The notes beneath the pieces were generated by a model that was not told the DNA's origin, did not search any database, and worked only from the letters and a program-made list of their open reading frames with translations. Positions 52,950 to 62,136 of a stretch of DNA of 64,000 nt are shown here, piece after piece. Made by a program: the position numbers and the translations under genes. Each line of letters begins with the position of its first letter. Position 1 is the first letter of the stretch. Source of the DNA: Paenibacillus sp. TCA20 (lineage in GTDB: Bacteria; Bacillota; Bacilli; Paenibacillales; Paenibacillaceae); contig NZ_BBIW01000003.1 of NCBI RefSeq assembly GCF_000732325.1, positions 372,001-436,000 on the forward strand, in the 5' to 3' direction.

Positions 52950-53648
52950 GTGTGGATCTGGATTGGGGCAGGCATACTGTTCGTTATCATTCTACTTATT
53001 GTGCTCGTACTTGTATCAAGAATACATATCCATCTGGTTGTGAAGTCTGCAAATAATAAGCAGGAGGTTCATGTTCAGCTCAAAATGCTGTACGGAATTC
53101 TCCGAATGACCAAGGAAGTCCCCGAACAGAAGATTCAAGAGCTCAAAGCCAAGCTGCTTAAGAAGCTTGAGGGTGCCATGTCAGATCAGCTGAATGGCAG
53201 CAATGAGCAAAAAGAATCGGTATTGCCTGATGAGAAGCATGGGAAAAAGGGGATATGGCATCAGTCCTTAGCTTTGCTCAAGAGTGCTTATGCTCTGAAA
53301 ATATGGGATACGGCTCCTTTTGCATCGATTCGAATCCTGCAGCTCAGATGGAATACTCGTATAGGGACAGAGGATGTTGTATTGACTTCTGTTGCTACAG
53401 GTATCTTGTGGGGGATCAAAAATACGCTTCTCGGCTGGTTGTCTCACAAGGTGAGGCTTCTGGAGATGCCGCAGCTTGATATATCGCCGAATTGGACAGA
53501 ACAATGGGATTTGAAGACGGATTTTGAAATAAGAGCCTGTATTCGCTTTGCCAAAGCGATGCGGCTCAGCAATATGCTCACCAAGCGGTTAGCTGAAGCT
53601 CATGGAGGTATTATGGCCTGGCGCAGAGATTTAGAGGAAGAGGCTTAG
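52950..53648 (+). CDS. DUF2953 sporulation-associated membrane protein (YtfI-like)
   Basis: 232 residues, GTG start after CAGGGGGAAG. An N-terminal membrane segment (about 2-22) is followed by a beta-rich region (HIHLVVKSANNKQEVHVQLKMLYGILR), a charged linker and helices. It matches DUF2953, represented by B. subtilis YtfI, which is also directly upstream of ytfJ. The function is unknown. Its promoter is of the forespore type. Confidence 0.88.
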   Translation: MWIWIGAGILFVIILLIVLVLVSRIHIHLVVKSANNKQEVHVQLKMLYGILRMTKEVPEQKIQELKAKLLKKLEGAMSDQLNGSNEQKESVLPDEKHGKKGIWHQSLALLKSAYALKIWDTAPFASIRILQLRWNTRIGTEDVVLTSVATGILWGIKNTLLGWLSHKVRLLEMPQLDISPNWTEQWDLKTDFEIRACIRFAKAMRLSNMLTKRLAEAHGGIMAWRRDLEEEA

Positions 53649-53752
53649 TCATAGAAAATATTTTAATTTCCAGTCCGCTTTTTGCACATACTGCTCCTGT
53701 ACCTTGGGAAACCTATAGTTGTCAAACCATTGTTAGAAGGAGGCAATTTATC

Positions 53753-54211
53753 ATGTCGGATCATCCAATTCAAGGATTAATGAAAACAGCGATGGAAAAC
53801 ATCAAGGCGATGGTCGATGTTAACACTATCGTAGGTGATGCAGTTGAGACACCGGATGGCACTGTAATACTGCCAATCAGCCGTGTTGGATTTGGCTTTG
53901 CAGCAGGAGGAAGTGATTTTCATCTCGATGCTGAAGCGGAATCTAAGAGCAGCAACAGCAGTGGAAATTCCGCTTCCAAGGCTAACCCGTTCGGAGGCGG
54001 CAGCGGCGGAGGTGTATCGATCCGGCCTATCGCATTTCTTGTTGTCGGTAAGCAGGACGTACACATTGTTCCTCTAGATAATCAAACTCATCTGTTTGAG
54101 AAGATCATTGATTCTGCACCTCAGGTCATCGATCAAATTCAGAGCATCTTCCAGAAGAACAATGCGGGTTCAGGAATGGCAGGATCTACAGCTCCAACTT
54201 ACGAAGTGTAA
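53753..54211 (+). CDS. ytfJ: Sporulation protein YtfJ (GerW family)
   Basis: 152 residues. DHPIQGLMKTAMENIKAMVD, VGDAVETPDGTVILPISRVGFGFAAGGSDF, a Ser/Asn-rich stretch, a glycine-rich stretch GGGSGGGVSIRPIAFLVV, and a C-terminal helix match YtfJ/GerW. It is a forespore protein needed for germination of some spores. GAAGGAGG precedes the ATG. It follows the DUF2953 gene by 104 bases and is probably read from the same promoter. Confidence 0.93.
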   Translation: MSDHPIQGLMKTAMENIKAMVDVNTIVGDAVETPDGTVILPISRVGFGFAAGGSDFHLDAEAESKSSNSSGNSASKANPFGGGSGGGVSIRPIAFLVVGKQDVHIVPLDNQTHLFEKIIDSAPQVIDQIQSIFQKNNAGSGMAGSTAPTYEV

Positions 54212-54220
54212 AAGAAGATG

Positions 54221-54260
54221 AGTCCCTTCCGAGGCATACGCCTACAGGAGGGGACTTTTT
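54221..54260 (+). terminator. Terminator after ytfJ
   Basis: AGTCCCTTCC (54221-54230) pairs with GGAGGGGACT (54247-54256) with one mismatch, followed by T5. Confidence 0.75.
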
Positions 54261-54330
54261 GTTGGACATACTTCCGCCTGTCCATACATAGAATAGTACA
54301 AGTTGAATCGAAGGACCCGGAGGGAAGCAA

Positions 54331-55524
54331 ATGAATCTGTTTAAAAAAATGACTATATTGCCTTTGGTATTCTCGTTATTTACCTTACCATTTACAGCTC
54401 ATGCTGACCATAAACCTGGTCATGTTGAAGCTCCTATGCTCAGTACTCATGCACAGACAGCCGCTCTCATTGATGTAACCTCAGGCCGAATCCTTTACAG
54501 CAAAGATGGAGAGAAGGAGATGCGAATTGCCAGTTTGACCAAAATCATGACGGCAATCGTGGCGATTGAGCAAGGGGATTTGAAGAGTACGGTTACAGTT
54601 AGTAAAAATGCAGCCGGCAAAGAAGGCTCGTCGCTGTACTTGAAACTAGGAGAAAAGATGACGCTTGAGAATATGCTCTTTGGCTTGATGCTTCGATCAG
54701 GCAACGATGCCGCAACGGCCATCGCAGAGCATATCGGAGGTTCAGAGGAAGGCTTTGTATATCTGATGAATAAGAAGGCAGACGAGATCGGACTTGTACA
54801 TAGCCAGTTTAGAAATCCGCATGGGCTGGATGCTGAAGGGCACTATTCAACGGCTGAGGATATGGCCAAGCTGACTGCTTATGCACTGCATAACGTGGAT
54901 TTTAAGCGGATTGTAGCAACACCGGAACACAAAGCCCCTAATCCCGAAGAATCCTGGGACTATGATTGGCACAATAAAAATAAAATGCTTCGATTGTATG
55001 AAGGTGCAGATGGAGTGAAGACCGGATATACCAAAAAGGCTTTGCGCTGTCTCGTAAGCTCTGCAACACGCAATGGACAACAGCTGGTAGCTGTTACATT
55101 AAATGATGGTAATGATTGGAATGATCATGCGAGCATGCTGGATTACGGCTTTGAGCATTATCCGCTGAACGAACTGGCAGCCAAGGGACAATCCATTCAG
55201 CAGTACGAGTATATTACAGGGAATACGTTCAAATATCCACTGCTGGCAGGAGAGACCGGTGAGGTTCGAACCAAGCTGGTGCTCTACAATCAGCGGTCGG
55301 AATCAGAGTCTCGGAGTGAAACGGCAGACGCCAATTTTGGCCTGAAGGGCCGAATTGAATTTTCATTGAATGGTGTGAAGATCGGTGAGGTTCCGGTCTA
55401 TGAAAAAGGCAGCTTTATTCCAAAGGACAAAGCAGCAGAAACTATTGCGCTTCCTTATGATCAGTTAAAAGAGAATTCCCTGTTCGGCTCTCTAAAGAGA
55501 GTGCTTGACCAGCTCTTTAATTAG
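54331..55524 (+). CDS. dacB: D-alanyl-D-alanine carboxypeptidase (DacB-like)
   Basis: 397 residues. Signal peptide (about 1-25, ending FTAHAD); S11 domain with SLTK (SxxK, about residue 68), SGN in LRSGNDAAT, and KTG in GVKTGYTKKA. A C-terminal beta domain and an amphipathic end follow. In B. subtilis sporulation-specific dacB precedes spmA-spmB and is made in the mother cell; this order supports the name. The protein is clearly distinct from DacF at 39.3 kb. GGAGGGAAG precedes the ATG. Confidence 0.9.
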   Translation: MNLFKKMTILPLVFSLFTLPFTAHADHKPGHVEAPMLSTHAQTAALIDVTSGRILYSKDGEKEMRIASLTKIMTAIVAIEQGDLKSTVTVSKNAAGKEGSSLYLKLGEKMTLENMLFGLMLRSGNDAATAIAEHIGGSEEGFVYLMNKKADEIGLVHSQFRNPHGLDAEGHYSTAEDMAKLTAYALHNVDFKRIVATPEHKAPNPEESWDYDWHNKNKMLRLYEGADGVKTGYTKKALRCLVSSATRNGQQLVAVTLNDGNDWNDHASMLDYGFEHYPLNELAAKGQSIQQYEYITGNTFKYPLLAGETGEVRTKLVLYNQRSESESRSETADANFGLKGRIEFSLNGVKIGEVPVYEKGSFIPKDKAAETIALPYDQLKENSLFGSLKRVLDQLFN

Positions 55525-55558
55525 AAGGAGCAAGTGATCGAAGTGGGAGGGATCGCCG

Positions 55559-56206
55559 ATGATTAACCTGATTTGGCTTGCCATGATCGTTATCGGATTT
55601 GTATTTGCCGCAGCGAAGGGAAATATTGAGCTTGTCACCCAGGCGGCTTTTGATGGGGCAGCGACAGGAGTTACCGTATGCTTCGGATTGATCAGCGTTC
55701 TCGTATTCTGGATGGGGATGATGAAGATTGCGGAGGACTCCGGTCTGCTGAGTAAAGTAGCGAAGCATCTAGGTCCCATTGTATCTTATCTGTTCCCGGA
55801 TGTGCCGAAGCAGCATCCGGCAATGGGATATATCTTATCCAATATGAGCGCGAACCTGTTTGGACTCGGAAACGCAGCGACACCCATGGGGATTAAAGCG
55901 ATGCAGCAGCTTCAGGAGCTGAATCCGGACAAAACGACAGCCAGTCCGGCCATGTGTACCTTACTGGCTCTGAATACAGCAAGTATCACCATTATTCCGA
56001 CCACCCTGATTGCGATTCGTCTGAACTATCATTCGGCTAATCCCGCTGAAATTGTAGGCACGACACTGATGGCGACAGCAATTGCTACATTTGCGGCTAT
56101 CGCAGCAGATCGATATTTCCGAAGCAGAACACCGACACCTAAGGCACCATCACCTCCAAAAAACCGCCTCAATAAGCCGATCATTGAATCATCCTCGAAA
56201 GGGTGA
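55559..56206 (+). CDS. spmA: Spore maturation protein A
   Basis: 215 residues with several hydrophobic segments and the family motif FGLGNAATPMGIKAMQQLQELN (nucleoside-recognition Gate-type domain), plus CTLLALNTASITIIPTTLIA. With SpmB it is needed for full spore core dehydration. GGGAGG lies 8 bases before the ATG. spmB begins 6 bases after the stop. Confidence 0.95.
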   Translation: MINLIWLAMIVIGFVFAAAKGNIELVTQAAFDGAATGVTVCFGLISVLVFWMGMMKIAEDSGLLSKVAKHLGPIVSYLFPDVPKQHPAMGYILSNMSANLFGLGNAATPMGIKAMQQLQELNPDKTTASPAMCTLLALNTASITIIPTTLIAIRLNYHSANPAEIVGTTLMATAIATFAAIAADRYFRSRTPTPKAPSPPKNRLNKPIIESSSKG

Positions 56207-56212
56207 GCTTAC

Positions 56213-56746
56213 ATGTTGTCCTTTATTAATCTCATTTCGACATGGGCGATACCTGTCATGATTGCCTTCATTCCTGTATATGCCTATTTCCGAAAAGTGC
56301 CAGTATACGAATCATTTGTCGATGGGGCAAAGGAAGGCTTCGGCACGGCGATATCGATCATTCCAAGCTTGGTCGCTATGATGGTAGCCATCAGTGTATT
56401 TCGGGCATCAGGCGCACTGGACTTTTTTATAGGGCTCATAGCACCTCTGTTTCAGTGGATGGGCGTTCCTCCCGAGGTGCTTCCGCTGGGCATACTTAGA
56501 CCGTTAACAGGGACCGGCTCCCTTGCTTTTACGACAGACCTAATTCAAACGCATGGCCCTGACTCTATGATTGGCCGTATTGCTTCCACCATCCAAGGCA
56601 GTACGGACACGACACTTTATGTATTAACCGTATATTTTGGAGCCGTTGGAATACGGAATGGCAGATATGCCCTAAAGGTAGGATTGTTCTCCGATATTGT
56701 TGGATTTGTGGCTGCCATCACGATTTGTCTGCTCGTATTTGGATAA
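56213..56746 (+). CDS. spmB: Spore maturation protein B
   Basis: 177 residues, hydrophobic throughout. The nucleoside-recognition-type motif PLTGTGSLAFTTDLIQTHGPDSMIGRIAST is present; YESFVDGAKEGFGTAISIIPSLVAMMVA at the start is also typical. Its partner SpmA is encoded directly upstream. Together they influence spore heat resistance. RBS AAAGGGTG. Confidence 0.95.
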   Translation: MLSFINLISTWAIPVMIAFIPVYAYFRKVPVYESFVDGAKEGFGTAISIIPSLVAMMVAISVFRASGALDFFIGLIAPLFQWMGVPPEVLPLGILRPLTGTGSLAFTTDLIQTHGPDSMIGRIASTIQGSTDTTLYVLTVYFGAVGIRNGRYALKVGLFSDIVGFVAAITICLLVFG

Positions 56747-56759
56747 TTGCTGCTTAATA

Positions 56760-56816
56760 AATGGCCTTCTGAATACCTCTCATACAACGGATGAGAGATT
56801 CAGGGGCTATTTTCCT
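56760..56816 (+). terminator. Probable terminator after spmB
   Basis: A long imperfect stem formed by 56760-56782 (AATGGCCTTCTGAAT core) and 56791-56811 (ATTCAGGGGCTATT core) with a short T-run after it. Confidence 0.5.
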
Positions 56817-56826
56817 GTCCTTGACC

Positions 56827-56855
56827 TTGTTATTTCTCTGTCTGATGGGTATCAT
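56827..56855 (+). promoter_or_regulatory. Candidate promoter of rluB
   Basis: TTGTTA (56827-56832), 17 bases, TATCAT (56850-56855), 26 bases before the rluB start. Confidence 0.6.
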
Positions 56856-56880
56856 TAATCCCTGAGGTGACTTATTTAAA

Positions 56881-57630
56881 ATGGAGAGATTACAAAAAAT
56901 TATCGCACAGGCGGGAATTGCTTCCAGACGCAAGAGCGAAGAGCTCATACTGTCCGGCAAAGTAGAAGTGAATGGAGAAGTTGTGACTGAGCTGGGTACG
57001 AAGGCAAATCCCGATGAAGATATCATTACGGTGAACGGCAAGCCGATTCGAAGTGAGAAGAAGATATACCTGATCATGAATAAACCCAAAGGTGTCATCA
57101 CAAGTGCTTCTGATCCTGAGGGGAGAAAGATTGTTTCGGATTATCTTAAGGGAATCAAGGAGCGCGTCTACCCTGTAGGCCGACTTGATTACGATACAGA
57201 AGGGCTTCTACTGCTTACAAACGATGGTGAGTTTGCTCATTTGCTGACACATCCGAAGCACCATGTGCCGAAGACCTATCTGGCGACGGTTAAGGGAGTA
57301 CCGCACGGTACATCGCTGGACAAGCTCCGTGATGGAATTATGCTTGAGGACGGGATGACTTCTCCGGCTGAAGTGGAGTACAAGGATGTAGATACGGAGA
57401 AGAACGAGGCTGTTATTCAAATTACGATTCATGAAGGAAGAAACCGTCAGGTTAGACGGATGTTTGAAGCGATCAATCATCCCGTGACTAGACTGAAGCG
57501 GATCTCCTTCGGAGGGCTGCTGCTGCAGAATTTGAAGCGGGGCTTATATCGTCACCTGACAGCAGAGGAGATCAATAATCTTCTTCAGGCGGCCAAATCC
57601 GATCCTTCCAAGAAGAAATCACGCAGATAA
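56881..57630 (+). CDS. rluB: 23S rRNA pseudouridine synthase (RluB/RsuA family)
   Basis: 249 residues. An S4 domain (about 2-60; RLQKIIAQAGIASRRKSEELI) is followed by the pseudouridine synthase domain with the catalytic Asp in VGRLDYDTEGLLLLTND (about 101-117) and GRNRQVRRMFEA. It modifies large-subunit rRNA. A gene of this kind commonly lies between spmB and resA in Bacillota. RBS TGAGGTGA. Confidence 0.93.
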   Translation: MERLQKIIAQAGIASRRKSEELILSGKVEVNGEVVTELGTKANPDEDIITVNGKPIRSEKKIYLIMNKPKGVITSASDPEGRKIVSDYLKGIKERVYPVGRLDYDTEGLLLLTNDGEFAHLLTHPKHHVPKTYLATVKGVPHGTSLDKLRDGIMLEDGMTSPAEVEYKDVDTEKNEAVIQITIHEGRNRQVRRMFEAINHPVTRLKRISFGGLLLQNLKRGLYRHLTAEEINNLLQAAKSDPSKKKSRR

Positions 57631-57663
57631 CAACAAAATAGCAGCCACATAGATAACGACGAG

Positions 57664-57707
57664 AAAGAACTAAAGTGCAGATAACTTGATGCTTTAGTTC
57701 TTTTTTT
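57664..57707 (+). terminator. Terminator after rluB
   Basis: AAAGAACTAAAG (57664-57675) pairs with CTTTAGTTCTTT (57692-57703), followed by a T-run. Confidence 0.88.
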
Positions 57708-57764
57708 GTGTTCATTCCACTCTAATCATTTCAAGACACATAATTTTCAAAAAACAGACGCAGA

Positions 57765-57787
57765 TTTGTGACAATTTTCGTTATAAT
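57765..57787 (+). promoter_or_regulatory. Promoter region of resA with a ResD-like site
   Basis: TATAAT at 57782-57787 has no convincing -35. TTTGTGACA (57765-57773) lies just upstream and resembles the TTGTGAA type of ResD-binding sequence. A response-regulator-dependent promoter would explain the poor -35. Confidence 0.4.
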
Positions 57788-57838
57788 TAGGCTAGAAGTT
57801 GAATTGGACAAGATTGTCATAAAAGGAGAGTATTTACG

Positions 57839-58366
57839 ATGGGGAGATCAAAGAGAACCGTTCAGGTTGTTATTTTGATATTCATTGTCATTTTAGGTGC
57901 TTATGCAATATTCTCTTCTACAGCCAAATCGGATGGCAAGCCTGTTGTAGGGGATTCGGTTCCTGATTTCGAACTGTTGGGCATAGATGAAGCGGTTCAC
58001 AAGCTGGATCAATTCGAAGGTCAGCCGATGGTCATTAATTTCTGGGGAACCTGGTGTGAGCCCTGTGTTGATGAGATGCCGGCACTGCAGGAGCAGTGGG
58101 AGAAATGGAAAGAGCAGGGAGTTGCCTTTATCGGTATCAATGTAGGTGAAGATAAGATGACGGTTAACAATTTTGTGCGTCAGGTTGGGGTTGATTTTCC
58201 GATTATGTACGATGAGAAAAAGATCGCGACAAGCCGTTTTGCTGTGGGTCCAATGCCCTCCACTTTCTTTGTTTCCAAGGATGGAAAGATCTCCGAAATA
58301 TTTGAAGGTCAGCTGAATTTAGACACGCTCGAGTATCATATCCAGCAACTGGTGAATTCAAACTGA
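57839..58366 (+). CDS. resA: Thiol-disulfide oxidoreductase ResA
   Basis: 175 residues. An N-terminal membrane anchor (about 8-28) leads to an extracytoplasmic thioredoxin fold with FWGTWCEPCVDEMP (Cys73 and Cys76), preceded by FELLGIDEAVHKLDQFEGQP and followed by GPMPSTFFVSKDG. It reduces the haem-binding cysteines of apocytochrome c. Operon with resB and resC. AAAGGAGAG precedes the ATG. Confidence 0.96.
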   Translation: MGRSKRTVQVVILIFIVILGAYAIFSSTAKSDGKPVVGDSVPDFELLGIDEAVHKLDQFEGQPMVINFWGTWCEPCVDEMPALQEQWEKWKEQGVAFIGINVGEDKMTVNNFVRQVGVDFPIMYDEKKIATSRFAVGPMPSTFFVSKDGKISEIFEGQLNLDTLEYHIQQLVNSN

Positions 58367-58390
58367 GCAAACAGGGGGATTTGAGACATC

Positions 58391-60067
58391 ATGATCCAAA
58401 ATACAAAATGTGAATGCGGCCATCAGAATCCAGTAGGAACAGTGCTCTGTGAAGCATGCGGCAAGCCTCAGCACCAGGAGGATCTTGAGTCGAGAGAACC
58501 GCTGGAAATGCGGTATGACGGGATAGCCAGACGTTCACAGAAGAGCGATCCGACTATCATTGATCTCGTCTGGAATTTCTTCTCCTCCGTCAAAGTAGCT
58601 ATCTATCTGATTGTAATCACTTTGCTCGGAGCCATGCTGGGGACTATTTATCCGCAGGAAAATGCGTTTATCAATATGGACCCTTCCGTGTATTACAAAG
58701 AGACATACGGAACACTCGGGCATATTTATTATTCACTTGGCTTGTCTCATACATACGAATCCTGGTGGTTTATTCTGCTGCTGGTTATGATCGGAGCTTC
58801 ATTAGTTATATGCAGCTTAGATCGGGTACTACCGCTATACAAGGCATTGAGCAAACAGCGTATTCCGAAGCATATTCAATTCTTAACCAGGCAGAGGGTT
58901 ACATACCAAACTGCGTTTCCAGATGAGGAAGCAGAAGAATGGATTAAGAAAGCGGTTGCGCCGCTCAAAAAGAAAGGCTATCGAGTAAAAACAGACGGCT
59001 CTGCATTGCTTGCTGAGAAATATCGATTTAGCCGCTGGGGACCTTACGTCATTCATATTGGTCTGATCATCTTCCTGCTGGCTGTTCTTGCCAGAGGACT
59101 GCCTGGACTGCATATGGACGAGCATATTTCGTTTCCGCAAGGGGAGATCAAGAACATTCCTGATACCACTCTATATCTTGAGAACATTGATTTTAGAGTG
59201 GAGTATTACTCGGAGGAAGAAACACCAGAGGAGTTCAGGAATCTTGGCAGGATTGTTCCTAAGCTGTTTGAGACGGAAGCTAAATTGTACGAGTGCACTG
59301 CGGATTGTACGGATCCATCCAGGACGCCTCAGCTTCAAGAGGTCACGCATCACTTTATAAGAGTTAACGACCCGCTGGATTATGAGGGCTTAAAGGCTTA
59401 TCAATATGACTTTGACCTTACGCCGATCCTTCGCTCCGTATCTCCTGAGGTCATCGATCTTGACACTGGAATTTCCTACGGAAAGATTCAATTGGATATG
59501 CAGAATCCGGAGCAGCATTTTGAGGCAGGTCCTTATTCACTAACACTGAAAGAGAAGTACATGGATTTTGGACTGAATGATGAAGGAGTACCCGTCTCTA
59601 AGTCACCGAATCCGAACGCGCCGGCCTTTTTATTCGCCATTACCGGTCCTGACCTTCCGGAAGAAGGGATACAGTATTTATATTTTCCACTCGAAATTGA
59701 TAAGGAGCGCTTCCAGCAAGATGTGATTAACGAACGTCTTAACGGTGGCAGTATGCCCCTTGAGCTGAATGTGGATGGAATGGAAAATGTGGATATTATC
59801 GAATCGACCTCATATTTGAATATACGAATTGATAAGGCGATGCCGTTTGTATGGGTCGGAGCTTCCATTGTGATGCTTGGTCTGGTTCTCGGATTCTACT
59901 GGCAGCATCGGAGAGTATGGATTCGAATAGATAACGGAACTCTCGTGCTGGGTGCACATACGAACAAGAACTGGTTTGGTTTAAGGCGTGAGGTAGCGGA
60001 TGTGCTACAGCAGCTAGATATTATCGTTGACGAAAAACTCTTGGATAACGGAGGAAACAAAGCGTGA
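58391..60067 (+). CDS. resB: Cytochrome c biogenesis protein ResB with N-terminal zinc ribbon
   Basis: 558 residues. An N-terminal four-cysteine segment CECGHQNPVGTVLCEACGKP (about 6-25) precedes the ResB body. Membrane segments lie near 71-90, 120-142, 215-235 and a last one at about 478-497. A large extracytoplasmic domain fills about 240-475. With ResC it forms the system II haem translocase and ligase. The cysteine-rich tail faces the cytoplasm if the first segment crosses inward to outward. The stop overlaps the resC start. Confidence 0.95.
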   Translation: MIQNTKCECGHQNPVGTVLCEACGKPQHQEDLESREPLEMRYDGIARRSQKSDPTIIDLVWNFFSSVKVAIYLIVITLLGAMLGTIYPQENAFINMDPSVYYKETYGTLGHIYYSLGLSHTYESWWFILLLVMIGASLVICSLDRVLPLYKALSKQRIPKHIQFLTRQRVTYQTAFPDEEAEEWIKKAVAPLKKKGYRVKTDGSALLAEKYRFSRWGPYVIHIGLIIFLLAVLARGLPGLHMDEHISFPQGEIKNIPDTTLYLENIDFRVEYYSEEETPEEFRNLGRIVPKLFETEAKLYECTADCTDPSRTPQLQEVTHHFIRVNDPLDYEGLKAYQYDFDLTPILRSVSPEVIDLDTGISYGKIQLDMQNPEQHFEAGPYSLTLKEKYMDFGLNDEGVPVSKSPNPNAPAFLFAITGPDLPEEGIQYLYFPLEIDKERFQQDVINERLNGGSMPLELNVDGMENVDIIESTSYLNIRIDKAMPFVWVGASIVMLGLVLGFYWQHRRVWIRIDNGTLVLGAHTNKNWFGLRREVADVLQQLDIIVDEKLLDNGGNKA

Positions 60068-61332
60068 ATAACTTACTCGATCTTAGCAGCAATGCGTTTC
60101 TGATCTCATTTTTCTTATATTGTGCTGCGTTTATTGTATATGCGATTGCCATTATGGGCCGTAAATTCAGCAACCGGGATCCAATCGTCCATGTGAAAAA
60201 ATGGGGTAAAATTGGACTGATTACGACCTCGATTGCACTCGTGGCCCAACTGATCTACTTCTTTACACGTTGGGTTGGTGCGGGGCATATTCCCGTGAGT
60301 AATATGTATGAGTTTATGTCCTTCTTGTCAATGATGGTCATCATCGCTTTTATTGTCTTGTTTGCGATATACAAAACACCGCTTCTGGGACTGTTTGCAC
60401 TTCCGATTACCATTATCTTAATGGCCTATGCAGCCGTATTTCCACAGGAGGTTCAGCCGCTTGTTCCTTCCTTGCAGTCGATTTGGCTTAATATTCATGT
60501 TACTCTAGCGGCGCTTGGAGAGTCCTTTTTCGCCGTTGGATTTGCGGCAGGTCTTATGTATCTATTGCGGACCGTTAAATTTGACAGTTCTGCGAAATCT
60601 GATAAGAAACAGCAAGGATGGGTTGAATTCACGCTGATTGTTATTATTATTGTAATAGGCTTTATCGGTACCGTGTTTGCATTTCGGGCTAGTGGATATG
60701 AGGCGGTCTTCACGCAGCAGGAAGTGGCTGACGTTGACACTGGGGGGACCGATAATAGTACAATAGAAAAAGTAATTTATCATATGCCGCCGATTGTGGC
60801 ACCATACAATAGTGAAACCGAGAGCTACACATCATTCCTTGGAATGAAGGAACCTTTATTTGAAGCTCCTTCCTGGATGAATGGTGTTAATGCAGGACGC
60901 AAGCTTAATACAGTGATATGGTCAGTTGTTTCTGGTCTTGTTTTATATGGATTGCTGCGACTTATCGTTCGCAAACCTCTAGGACGAGCGATCAGTCCTC
61001 ATTTGAAAGATATTGATCCGGATGATCTGGATGAGATTAGTTACCGTGCTATTGCGATTGGCTTCCCGATCTTTACGCTCGGAGCACTCATATTCGCTAT
61101 GATATGGGCTGAGATCGCATGGGGACGTTTCTGGGGATGGGACCCTAAAGAAGTCTGGGCTTTGATTACATGGCTGTATTATAGTGCTTATCTGCATCTG
61201 CGTCTGTCAAAAGGGTGGCAGGGAAGAAATTCAGCGTGGCTTGCAGTGATCGGATTTTTAATTGTGATGTTTACATTAGTTGGCGTGAATTTAATTATCT
61301 CAGGTCTCCACTCCTATGCAGGAACAGAATAA
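60064..61332 (+). CDS. resC: Cytochrome c biogenesis protein ResC (CcsA-type)
   Basis: 422 residues with multiple membrane segments. The haem-handling WWD-like motif WGRFWGWDPKEVWALITWL (about 356-374) and conserved His residues (HVTLAALGE, YSAYLHLRLSKGW) are present. GTG start overlaps the resB stop by 4 bases. It works with ResB to deliver and attach haem to c-type cytochromes. Confidence 0.95.
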   Translation: MNNLLDLSSNAFLISFFLYCAAFIVYAIAIMGRKFSNRDPIVHVKKWGKIGLITTSIALVAQLIYFFTRWVGAGHIPVSNMYEFMSFLSMMVIIAFIVLFAIYKTPLLGLFALPITIILMAYAAVFPQEVQPLVPSLQSIWLNIHVTLAALGESFFAVGFAAGLMYLLRTVKFDSSAKSDKKQQGWVEFTLIVIIIVIGFIGTVFAFRASGYEAVFTQQEVADVDTGGTDNSTIEKVIYHMPPIVAPYNSETESYTSFLGMKEPLFEAPSWMNGVNAGRKLNTVIWSVVSGLVLYGLLRLIVRKPLGRAISPHLKDIDPDDLDEISYRAIAIGFPIFTLGALIFAMIWAEIAWGRFWGWDPKEVWALITWLYYSAYLHLRLSKGWQGRNSAWLAVIGFLIVMFTLVGVNLIISGLHSYAGTE

Positions 61333-61419
61333 TACAATCACCGTCATTTTATATATTGTACATTCAACTAGCGCATACTACGGAGACTGGATTTTGGGAA
61401 AGTGGGGCGAATCTTGCTA

Positions 61420-62136
61420 ATGGCAGAACATGAGAACCGAATATTGGTCGTCGATGACGAAGAAAGAATTAGAAGATTGTTAAAGATGTATTTGGAGAAG
61501 GAAGGCTATGAGATCGACGAAGCTGAGGATGGAGAAACGGCGCTACATAAAGCGACATCTGAAGATTATGGTTTGATTCTGCTTGATGTTATGCTGCCTG
61601 GTATCGACGGAATTGAAGTGTGTACCCGGCTGCGGCAAGCCAAGTCAACTCCGGTACTTATGCTGACAGCAAAGGGTGAAGAGATTAACAGAGTCCAAGG
61701 ATTTGAAGTCGGAGCAGACGATTATGTGGTCAAGCCCTTCAGTCCACGGGAAGTGATATACAGAGTCAAGGCGATTCTTCGCCGTTCATCTGAAACAGCT
61801 TATCTATCCAAGGAGAACAACTCGAGCAATAACATCGTGTTTCCACACCTTCTGATTGAGCATGATGCCCACCGGGTTACAGCGAACGGCGAAGAGATCA
61901 GCTTAACACCCAAAGAATATGAGCTGCTTCACTATTTGGCCATTTCTCCGGACAAGGTATTCTCACGTGAGGACCTCTTGAAGGATGTTTGGAATTATGA
62001 ATTTTTCGGAGATCTTCGTACCGTAGATACTCATGTTAAACGTCTGCGCGAAAAATTAAATCGCGTCTCTCCTGAAGCGACTTCCATGATCACAACGGTG
62101 TGGGGCGTTGGCTATAAATTGGAGGTTCCGAAATAA
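61420..62136 (+). CDS. resD: Redox response regulator ResD
   Basis: 238 residues from the ATG at 61420; in-frame TTG 61414 and GTG 61402 are alternatives, and GTGGGGCGA lies upstream. OmpR-family: receiver with RILVVDDEERIRR and the phospho-Asp in ILLDVMLPGIDG, MLTAKGEE and YVVKPFSPRE, then a winged helix ending TVWGVGYKLEVPK. It activates genes for anaerobic and aerobic respiration, including res itself in B. subtilis. resE follows directly. Confidence 0.95.
   Translation: MAEHENRILVVDDEERIRRLLKMYLEKEGYEIDEAEDGETALHKATSEDYGLILLDVMLPGIDGIEVCTRLRQAKSTPVLMLTAKGEEINRVQGFEVGADDYVVKPFSPREVIYRVKAILRRSSETAYLSKENNSSNNIVFPHLLIEHDAHRVTANGEEISLTPKEYELLHYLAISPDKVFSREDLLKDVWNYEFFGDLRTVDTHVKRLREKLNRVSPEATSMITTVWGVGYKLEVPK

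Noticed and set aside
54268..54290. Possible sigma-E promoter before the dacB-like gene (ATA and CATACATA)
   Set aside because: The spacing is 12 bases; sigma-E sites need about 16-18.
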